From the NCBI GenBank assembly GCA_963847985.1, contig CAWKBS010000009.1, positions 1-64,000 of the forward strand: a stretch of 64,000 bases of DNA, written 5' to 3'. The notes beneath the pieces were generated by a model. It ran no database searches. It was given only the letters and a program-made list of their open reading frames with translations, and had not been told where the DNA came from. Numbering within the stretch: position 1 is the first letter of the stretch; every line of letters starts with the position of its first letter. Below, one piece after another: positions 58,656 through 64,000 of the stretch. The position numbers were made by a program, and so were the translations under genes. This stretch comes from JAIBJN01 sp963847985 (GTDB lineage Bacteria; Actinomycetota; Thermoleophilia; Gaiellales; Gaiellaceae).

Positions 58656-58671
58656 CCCTACGATCGTAGGG
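58656..58671. promoter_or_regulatory. 16-bp perfect palindrome CCCTACGATCGTAGGG
   Basis: This perfect 16-bp palindrome lies between divergent genes (58652 minus, 58728 plus). That place and its length are typical for a shared operator. No regulator is identifiable in the immediate neighbours, although the zinc-ribbon gene starts 4 bases away. Confidence 0.55.
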
Positions 58672-58727
58672 ATCCACTCGGACGGCGCGGGCGCGGACCA
58701 ACGGGCCTCGGGCATACTCCCGGTGCA

Positions 58728-59219
58728 ATGCCGACGGGCAAGGGGTCCGCCGACCCGAAGCCGGCCGGCCACCGGCCGGGCGACCGAGACGAGAGCGTCA
58801 CCGACGTCTGTCATCAGGCCGTCCAGCGGCTGGCAGCGTCGCTTCCGGGTGTGCAGGTCTACTGCCACCTTCGCGTCGGCGACGCGCTGCGCGTCCTGGC
58901 GGCGGAGGGCGGGCTCCGGCTCATCTACGAGGTCAAGCGCGGGCAGGGAGGCATCTGCTGGCGCGCCGCGGAGACGCGCGAGCCCCAGCTCGTCGAGGAC
59001 GTCCGGCGGGATCCCGACTACATGACCACCGACGAGAACGTGCGCTCCGAGGTCGCCGTCCCCGTGTCGGGAGGGGTGGAAACGCTGCTCGTGCTCGACG
59101 CCGAGTTCATCGACCGCGTCTTCACCCCCGAGGAGGCGGAGGCGGTGCTCGCGGAGGCCGCCCGCCTCGAGGCCGAGCTCGTGCCCGGCCCGGTGCCGCG
59201 CGCCCCGGCTCAGCCGTAG
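58728..59219 (+). CDS. GAF-domain protein
   Basis: This 163-residue protein has a GAF-like domain (about 25-150): VCHQAVQRLAASLPGVQVYCHLRVGDAL, then GICWRAAETREPQLVEDVRRDPDY and SEVAVPVSGGVETLLVLDAE. GAF domains bind small molecules or light. No output domain is attached, so it is a stand-alone sensor or an enzyme partner. The ATG at 58728 is preferred over an upstream frame. It is convergent with the dehydrogenase gene, overlapping it by 10 bases. Confidence 0.75.
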   Translation: MPTGKGSADPKPAGHRPGDRDESVTDVCHQAVQRLAASLPGVQVYCHLRVGDALRVLAAEGGLRLIYEVKRGQGGICWRAAETREPQLVEDVRRDPDYMTTDENVRSEVAVPVSGGVETLLVLDAEFIDRVFTPEEAEAVLAEAARLEAELVPGPVPRAPAQP

Positions 59220-60070
59220 CGGAAGAAGCCCTCGCCGGTCTTCCGGCCCAGGCGGCCCTCGTCGCGCATGAGGACGAGGCGCTCCGGCGGCGCCATCCGC
59301 TCCTCCCCGAGCGCGCCGTGGAGCGCCTCGGAGGCGTGCACGTGCACGTCGACTCCGATCAGGTCGATGAGCGCGCACGGCCCGATCGGCCAGTTCACGC
59401 CGCGCGTCATGGCCTTGTCGAGGTCCTCCGGCGAGACGCCCGCCTCGTCGAGCACGCGGACGCAGTCGTTCAGGAGCGGGATGAGGATGCGGTTGACGAC
59501 GAAGCCCGGGGTGTCGTTGCAACGGATCGGCTCCTTGCCGAGCCGCTCGGCGAGCTCGAACGCCGTGTCCACCACCTCCGGCGCGGCGAGCTCGGTGCGG
59601 ACGACCTCGACGAGCGGGAGAATCGGCGCCGGGTTGAAGAAGTGCATGCCGACGACGCGCTCGGGGCGCGCGGTCGCCTTCGCCACCTCGGTCACCGAGA
59701 GAGCCGACGTGTTCGTGGCGAGGACCGCGCCCTCCCCCACGACGTCCTCGAGCGCCCGGAAGAGCTCCTGCTTGGCGTCGAGCTCCTCGACGATCGCTTC
59801 GATCACGAGGTCGCACCCGGCGAGATCGGCAAGCTCCGTCGTGGTGGTGAGCCTCGCCAGGGCCGCGTCCCGCTCCCCGGCCGTGAGGCGCCCTTTCTCG
59901 ACACCGCGGCCGAGGTAGTGGCCGATGCGCTCCCGCGCGCGGTCGCAGAGCTCCTCGCTCACCTCGCGCCCGACCGTCTCGATCCCCGCCTGGACGCAGA
60001 CCTGGGCTATCCCGGCACCCATCGTGCCGAGACCGACCACCCCCACCCTGCCTACGTCGGCTCCGCTCAT
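59210..60070 (-). CDS. 3-hydroxyacyl-CoA dehydrogenase (3-hydroxybutyryl-CoA type)
   Basis: This 286-residue enzyme oxidises 3-hydroxyacyl-CoA with NAD. Seen: VGVVGLGTMGAGIAQVCVQAG (Rossmann), NTSALSVTEVAKATARPERVVGMHFFNPAP with the catalytic His, and NDTPGFVVNRILIPLLNDCV. It belongs to the PaaH/Hbd type. The ATG at 60070 overlaps the lipoprotein stop (ATGA, 60067-60070). It works in fatty-acid or poly-hydroxybutyrate metabolism, fitting with the phasin-like gene elsewhere. Confidence 0.93.
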   Translation of the reverse strand: MSGADVGRVGVVGLGTMGAGIAQVCVQAGIETVGREVSEELCDRARERIGHYLGRGVEKGRLTAGERDAALARLTTTTELADLAGCDLVIEAIVEELDAKQELFRALEDVVGEGAVLATNTSALSVTEVAKATARPERVVGMHFFNPAPILPLVEVVRTELAAPEVVDTAFELAERLGKEPIRCNDTPGFVVNRILIPLLNDCVRVLDEAGVSPEDLDKAMTRGVNWPIGPCALIDLIGVDVHVHASEALHGALGEERMAPPERLVLMRDEGRLGRKTGEGFFRYG

Positions 60071-60477
60071 CCTGCGACCGTGATTGTCACCCGAAACCGC
60101 ACCGGCTCGTCGGGGCACCCGTGCTCGCCGTCGCAGGCGGGCGTCCCCAGGGAGGAGATCGCCGCCGTCCCGGGCCGGACGCCGCCGACCGTCCACTCGG
60201 AGAAGCCGGGGTCCTGGAGGTAGTCGACGCGGCCTAGCTCGACCGCGTCGCCCTCGACGACCGGCTCGTCCCAGACGTACTCGCTCGAGAGGCGAAGGCT
60301 GGTCTGCCCACCCACGGCGAGCGTGAAGCTCCGGCCGGAGTCGGAGGCCGTGATCGCATCGCCGGCCTCGGCCTGCGGCGCCTCCGACTCCGTCTCGGCA
60401 GGCGGCGGAGCATCGCTCCCGCCGCAGCCGGTCAGCGCGGGCAGGAGGAGCAGGAGGAAGGCCAGGACGCGGGCCAT
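60067..60477 (-). CDS. Lipoprotein with Ig-like beta domain
   Basis: This 136-residue protein has a lipoprotein signal ending LLPALTGCGGS; the Cys is the lipidation site. An Ala/Glu-rich linker follows, then a beta domain: FTLAVGGQTSLRLSSEYVW, then VRPGTAAISSLG and FRVTITVAG. The pattern resembles Ig-like or chagasin-like inhibitors, but the chagasin hallmark motifs are not all present. The ATG at 60477 is divergent from the aldehyde dehydrogenase. Function is unknown. Confidence 0.75.
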   Translation of the reverse strand: MARVLAFLLLLLPALTGCGGSDAPPPAETESEAPQAEAGDAITASDSGRSFTLAVGGQTSLRLSSEYVWDEPVVEGDAVELGRVDYLQDPGFSEWTVGGVRPGTAAISSLGTPACDGEHGCPDEPVRFRVTITVAG

Positions 60478-60531
60478 GCCCCTACAGGTTGCCGGACGGC
60501 GTGGGCCGACGAGGCGTGCTTGAATAGCGCC

Positions 60532-61962
60532 ATGGCGGTGACCGCGCGGGAGCGCAAGCTCCTCCTCGACGGCGAGTGGGTCGAGACGGGCGACTGGCAC
60601 GAGGTCCGCTCGCCCTACTCGGGGGACGTCGTCGGACGCGTGGCCCGCGCCGGGGCGGCCGAGACGCGGCGCGCGATCGACGCGGCGGCACGCGCGATGA
60701 CCGACCCGCTGCCCGCCCACGCGCGCGCCGAGATCCTCGACCGAACCGGCGACCTCGTCGCCGAGCGGCAGGAGGAGATCGCGCGCACGATCTCCGACGA
60801 GGCCGGCAAGCCGATCAAGACCGCGCGGGTCGAGGCCGAGCGCGCCGTCTCGACGTTCCGGGCGGCAGCGGCGGAGGCCCGCACGCTCGCCGGCGACGTC
60901 GTCCCGATGGACGCGAGCCCGGCCGGAGTCGGCAAGGTCGCGTACACGGCGCGGCTTCCGATCGGGGTCGTCGGGGCGATCTCGCCGTTCAACTTCCCCT
61001 TCAACCTCGTCGCGCACAAGGTCGCGCCGGCCCTGGCGGCCGGCTGCGCCGTCGTCCTCAAGCCCGCGAGCGCCACCCCGCTCTCCGCCCTGCTCCTCGC
61101 CGAGCTCGAGGCCGAGGCCGGCCTGCCGGCCGGCTGGCTCAACGTGCTCGTCGGCAGCGCGTCCGAGATCGGCGACGTCCTCGTCGAGGACGAGCGCGTG
61201 CGGCTGATCAGCTTCACCGGCTCCGCGGAGGTCGGCTGGGCTCTCCGCGAGCGCGCGGCGCGGAAGAAGGTGCTGCTGGAGCTCGGGAACGCGACGCCGG
61301 TGATCGTCGAGGCGGACGCCGACGTCGCAGAGGCCGCCGCCAAGTCGGCCGCGAACGCCTTCTCCTTCGCCGGCCAGAGCTGCATCTCGATCCAGCGCAT
61401 CTACGTGGCGCGGGCCGTCTACGACGAGTTCCTGGCGAGCTTCCTGCCCAAGGTGGCCGGGCTCGCAACCGGCGACCCCGGTGACGACGAGACCGACGTC
61501 GGCCCCGTCATCGACGAGGACGCAAAGGCGCGCCTCCTGGCCTGGATCGAGGAAGCGAGGGACGGCGGCGCCGCCGTCCTGGCGGGCGGTGGGACGACCC
61601 GCGAGGGGCTGATCGAGCCGACCGTCCTCGCCGACGTGACGCCCGAGATGAAGGTCTCGTGCCTCGAGGCCTTCGGCCCGGTCTGCACGGTCACGCCGTA
61701 CGACGCGCTCGAGGAGGCATTCGAGCTTGCGAACGGGACGGAGTACGGGCTGCAAGCCGGGATCTTCACCGGCAGCGTCGCCACCGCCATGGCCGCCGGG
61801 TCGGCGCTCGAGTTCGGAGGCGTTCTCGTCAACGAGGCCCCGACTTTCCGCGCGGACCAGATGCCGTACGGCGGCGTGAAGGCGTCGGGGAACACGAAGG
61901 AGGGGCCGCACTACTCGGTGCGCGAGATGACCGAGGAGCGGCTCGTGGTGATCGCACGCTGA
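60532..61962 (+). CDS. NAD(P)-dependent aldehyde dehydrogenase
   Basis: This 476-residue enzyme has the usual fold: SPFNFPFNLVAHK with Asn154, VLKPASATPLSA, FTGSAEVGW, the Glu250 region LELGNATPVIV, and the nucleophile Cys284 in FAGQSCISIQRIYV. The C-terminal part has EAFGPVCTVTPYDALEEAF and MPYGGVKASG. It oxidises an aldehyde to an acid. The motif GNATPVIV differs slightly from the common GGNAP. Substrate is unknown; it belongs to the succinate-semialdehyde or lactaldehyde group. The ATG at 60532 is used. Confidence 0.93.
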   Translation: MAVTARERKLLLDGEWVETGDWHEVRSPYSGDVVGRVARAGAAETRRAIDAAARAMTDPLPAHARAEILDRTGDLVAERQEEIARTISDEAGKPIKTARVEAERAVSTFRAAAAEARTLAGDVVPMDASPAGVGKVAYTARLPIGVVGAISPFNFPFNLVAHKVAPALAAGCAVVLKPASATPLSALLLAELEAEAGLPAGWLNVLVGSASEIGDVLVEDERVRLISFTGSAEVGWALRERAARKKVLLELGNATPVIVEADADVAEAAAKSAANAFSFAGQSCISIQRIYVARAVYDEFLASFLPKVAGLATGDPGDDETDVGPVIDEDAKARLLAWIEEARDGGAAVLAGGGTTREGLIEPTVLADVTPEMKVSCLEAFGPVCTVTPYDALEEAFELANGTEYGLQAGIFTGSVATAMAAGSALEFGGVLVNEAPTFRADQMPYGGVKASGNTKEGPHYSVREMTEERLVVIAR

Positions 61963-62021
61963 CGGCCCCGGCGCCGCCCTTCGCGGTCCAGGGTGTCCGT
62001 TAGACTCGACTGCCTGCGACC

Positions 62022-62606
62022 ATGCCAGGACGCGACGACGACCCGTTCTACCGCCAGCCCCTCCCTCCCGAGCCCGGAGCGGAGGTCGTCGAGGTCGTCG
62101 AGGTGGTCGAGGGCTCGGCCCTCCCGCCCGAGTCCGACCCGGCCCGGCTCCAGCGCGAACGGCGTGAACTGACCGACCGGCGGGAGGTCGAGATGCGCGA
62201 CGTCGGCGGCCTCACGGTCGAGATGGTGCGCCGCGATCGCTGGAACCCGGACCTGCTCGTCTCGCGGGCGCACGAGGTGCTCGCGCTCGAGGGGCGCATG
62301 CACGAGCTCGACTCCATGCTCGTCGCCGAGACGACCGCGCGGAGCTTCCCGAACGTCGTCTACTGCAAGTGCGGATCGCCGCTGGTGCCCGGCATCCACT
62401 TCTGCGGCCACTGCGGCCGCCCGGCGCCCACGGCCCCGCCGGTCGTGACCTGCGCCCACTGCGGCCAGCCGCTGCCGGCCGACGTCAACTTCTGCTCGTT
62501 CTGCGGGAACGCGGCCACCGCCGAGGACTACGAGCCGGCCGAGAGCCCGGTGGACGAGACGATGGTGCGGCCGCCGCCCGACGACGAGACCCAGGGCGGG
62601 TTGTGA
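62022..62606 (+). CDS. Double zinc-ribbon protein
   Basis: This 194-residue protein has an acidic N-terminus (VVEVVEVVEG), a middle with basic helices (ERRELTDRREVEMRDVGGLT), and two zinc ribbons: CKCGSPLVPGIHFCGHCG and CAHCGQPLPADVNFCSFCG. An acidic tail follows. Its stop overlaps the next gene (GTGA). The pair may form a zinc-dependent surface or regulatory complex; function is unknown. Confidence 0.75.
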   Translation: MPGRDDDPFYRQPLPPEPGAEVVEVVEVVEGSALPPESDPARLQRERRELTDRREVEMRDVGGLTVEMVRRDRWNPDLLVSRAHEVLALEGRMHELDSMLVAETTARSFPNVVYCKCGSPLVPGIHFCGHCGRPAPTAPPVVTCAHCGQPLPADVNFCSFCGNAATAEDYEPAESPVDETMVRPPPDDETQGGL

Positions 62607-63334
62607 GCACCCCGCCGGCCGAGCCGCCGCGGCCCGCCGCGGATGCCTCCCCCTACGGCGAGAACCACTGCCCGCGCTGCGGCGCGCCGCACGACCCGCT
62701 GCAGGAGTACTGCCTCGAGTGCGGCCTCCGCCTCGTCGCGCTCCCCGGGCAGCGGTACACGCGAACGATCGTCTGGTCGCGGGAGTCGCCCGTGTGGCTC
62801 TGGATCGCACTCGGCGCGCTCCTCCTGGTCGCACTCGCAGCCGGGGGCATCGTCGCGCTCGCGGCGACCGACGACGACAAGGACGCCGCGCCGGTCTCGA
62901 GCGGGACGACCGTGCCGGTGGGCCCACCGCCGGTCACGCTGGACACGGTCACCGGCGACTCGACGATCACGATCCCGCCGCCGACGACGACGCCGACGCT
63001 GCCGACGACCACCACGACGACGACGCAGCCGACGACGACGACCGCGGGCACGATCATCTCGTGGCCCGACGACACCGACGGGTACACGATCGTCCTCAAG
63101 TCGTCGCCGACATCGCAGGGCCGCGGCCCGGCCAACGCTGCCGGCGAGCAGGCGATCGACGCCGGGCTTCAACAGGTCGGCGTGCTGAACTCGTCGGACT
63201 ACTCGAGCATGAACCCCGGCTACTACGTCACCTTCTCGGGCGTCTACACGACCCAGAGCCAGGCACAGGGCGCGCTCCCGAACGCCCGGAGCAAGGGTTT
63301 TCCGACGGCATACGTGCGCCGCGTCGCCGACTGA
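62603..63334 (+). CDS. Zinc-ribbon membrane protein with Thr-rich linker and SPOR-like end
   Basis: This 243-residue protein has a zinc ribbon near 20-45 (CPRCGAPHDPLQEYCLECG), one helix (WLWIALGALLLVALAAGGIVAL), then an extracellular Thr/Pro linker (TTTPTLPTTTTTTTQPTTTT) encoded by repeated ACG/ACC triplets (about 62981-63050). The end resembles a SPOR domain: GYTIVLKSSPTSQGR, GVYTTQSQAQGALP and GFPTAYVRRV. SPOR domains bind denuded peptidoglycan at the septum. It overlaps the double-ribbon gene by 4 bases. Confidence 0.75.
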   Translation: MSTPPAEPPRPAADASPYGENHCPRCGAPHDPLQEYCLECGLRLVALPGQRYTRTIVWSRESPVWLWIALGALLLVALAAGGIVALAATDDDKDAAPVSSGTTVPVGPPPVTLDTVTGDSTITIPPPTTTPTLPTTTTTTTQPTTTTAGTIISWPDDTDGYTIVLKSSPTSQGRGPANAAGEQAIDAGLQQVGVLNSSDYSSMNPGYYVTFSGVYTTQSQAQGALPNARSKGFPTAYVRRVAD

Positions 63335-63375
63335 GGCGACTCGCGGACCTGGTGACGGCCGCCTCAGGCCCGACT

Positions 63376-63405
63376 TTGTAACACGGCGACGGACCGTGTT
63401 AGACT
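63376..63405 (+). promoter_or_regulatory. Putative promoter with 8-bp dyad
   Basis: TTGTAA (63376-63381) and TAGACT (63400-63405) are 18 bases apart. Inside them TAACACGG (63379-63386) and CCGTGTTA (63394-63401) form a perfect 8-bp dyad with a 7-base centre. It lies about 85 bases before the last complete gene. No terminator T-run follows, so an operator is more likely than a terminator. Confidence 0.5.
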
Positions 63406-63434
63406 GCGCTCTCGGAGCGGTTTGGGGGCGCTCC

Positions 63435-63451
63435 TTAACCCGATGTTAACC
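63435..63451 (+). repeat. TTAACC direct repeats 11 bp apart
   Basis: TTAACC occurs at 63435-63440 and 63446-63451, 11 bases from start to start, about 40 bases before the gene at 63490. Such spacing fits an OmpR/PhoP-type or similar tandem site. It is different in sequence from the TTACA pair at 58102-58120, though the spacing is the same. Confidence 0.35.
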
Positions 63452-63489
63452 AGGTTTTGCAGGTGTTTCGCGTCGGCAAGGGATAGTGT

Positions 63490-63942
63490 GTGACCGAGCA
63501 AGCACAAGAGAGGATTCGTACTCGTATGTATCAATACTCCCGGGCGATCTACCGCTCGATCAAGGATCTGATCGATCCGTGGGCGGAGCCCGAGAAGCAG
63601 CTCGAGTACCGCCGAGAGGTCCTGGCGGCGTGCGAGGAGTGCGTCGAGCGGCTCGCCAAGGATCCTCGCTACTTCGCTCATCCCGACCGCACGCTCTTCC
63701 AGGACATCCGCCGCTACTTCCCGATCACGTATCAGGCGCAGGTCGCCTGGGCAGTGACCGAGGGGATCGGCGCCGCGGTCGAGTACATCGAGGCTCAGAT
63801 CGAGGCAGGCGCGTTCGACGGCGGCATCGCCCGCTGCCGCGCCACGACGCGCAAGGGGAAGCCGTGCCAGCGCACGCCCCTCCCCGAGCGCGAGTACTGC
63901 CCGTCGCACCAGCACCTCGAAGCGCGTCCCGCAGCCGCGTAG
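63490..63942 (+). CDS. Protein with C-terminal Cys/His cluster, 150 aa
   Basis: This protein is helical: MYQYSRAIYRSIKDLIDPWAEP, then REVLAACEECVERLAKDP and a middle helix with VTEGIGAAVEYIEAQ. The C-terminus has RCRATTRKGKPCQRTP then YCPSHQH, a Cys-Cys-Cys-His pattern seen in DUF5763-like or phage-type zinc fingers. The GTG at 63490 is used; ATG 63526 is possible. Operator-like sequences upstream (63376-63451) suggest tight regulation. Function is unknown. Confidence 0.65.
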   Translation: MTEQAQERIRTRMYQYSRAIYRSIKDLIDPWAEPEKQLEYRREVLAACEECVERLAKDPRYFAHPDRTLFQDIRRYFPITYQAQVAWAVTEGIGAAVEYIEAQIEAGAFDGGIARCRATTRKGKPCQRTPLPEREYCPSHQHLEARPAAA

Positions 63943-63969
63943 CCGAACCGGCGCGTTAGGCTCCCGCGG

Positions 63970-64000
63970 ATGATCCGCGTCTGCGTCGCCGGCATCACCG
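63970..64000 (+). CDS. Start of a gene cut by the window edge
   Basis: An ATG at 63970 opens MIRVCVAGIT, resembling the N-terminal nucleotide-binding strand of NAD(P)-dependent reductases such as DapB-like proteins. Only 10 codons are in the window, so the identification is tentative. Confidence 0.3.
   Translation, partial: MIRVCVAGIT

Noticed and set aside
62976..63050. ACG/ACC triplet repeat as a possible CRISPR or satellite
   Set aside because: It is a coding Thr-rich linker with irregular codons; there are no spacers or direct repeats of CRISPR type.
63435..63451. CtrA-type site TTAA-N7-TTAA
   Set aside because: CtrA is a regulator of Alphaproteobacteria. The window is from an actinobacterium, so the match is taken only as a generic tandem repeat.

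Overview
The window is high-GC, gene-dense DNA from an actinobacterium. GTG and TTG starts are common, and neighbouring genes often share 4-base overlaps (ATGA, GTGA). The MurE ligase carries the DNPR motif for meso-diaminopimelate. ftsA and ddl are absent from the division cluster, and SecD and SecF are fused. The gene set resembles deep-branching soil Actinobacteriota (Thermoleophilia/Gaiella-like); that placement is my inference from gene content, not a measured result.

Layout. (1) 1-6.5 kb: small membrane and stress-type proteins (SHOCT, a frameshifted DUF6325-like gene, DedA), then an unusual arylsulfatase with an N-terminal DUF1269-like domain and a SnoaL-like protein. Two perfect copies and one degenerate copy of a 16-bp palindrome, GTTCACCCGGGTGAAC, lie in front of these genes. 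(2) 6.5-14 kb: a SulP anion transporter, a CPA1-type cation/proton antiporter, a 5' tRNA fragment, and a PadR regulator/ABC ATPase/FtsX permease operon. (3) 14-31 kb, minus strand: a nearly complete division and cell-wall cluster, mraZ-rsmH-ftsL-ftsI-murE-murF-mraY-murD-ftsW-murG-murC-murB-ftsQ-ftsZ, followed in the same direction by tryptophanase and a VOC protein. mraZ has a promoter overlapped by two MraZ-like boxes spaced 20 bp apart. (4) 31-40 kb: accessory metabolism (PfkB kinase, sigma factor plus O6-alkylguanine repair protein, hydantoinase/oxoprolinase A and B, cupins, a CGNR regulator, an HhH-GPD glycosylase and AzlCD). (5) 39.7-46.2 kb: four tandem paralogous secreted proteins with LVIVD/propeller-like repeats. 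Each has its own strong hairpin terminator, and each is preceded by copies of one conserved promoter/leader motif. This is the most unusual part of the window. (6) 46-55 kb, minus strand: an atypical response regulator, a 37-aa gene, a 164-bp inverted-repeat element, an ABC1 kinase, a phasin-like protein and the queA-tgt-yajC-secDF group. (7) 55-64 kb: a two-component system with a secreted partner, beta-oxidation and aldehyde dehydrogenases, zinc-ribbon proteins, and a Cys-rich protein behind a strong dyad.

The division cluster makes lipid II precursors (MurC-G, MraY) and the septal machine (FtsZ, FtsQ, FtsL, FtsW, FtsI). SecDF and YajC assist protein export, probably including the four secreted paralogs. 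Reading frames are interrupted in three genes: the DUF6325-like gene (twice), the arylsulfatase C-terminus, and murB. Because murB should be essential, at least some of these interruptions are likely assembly or base-calling errors. No CRISPR array, complete tRNA, rRNA, insertion sequence or phage module was seen.
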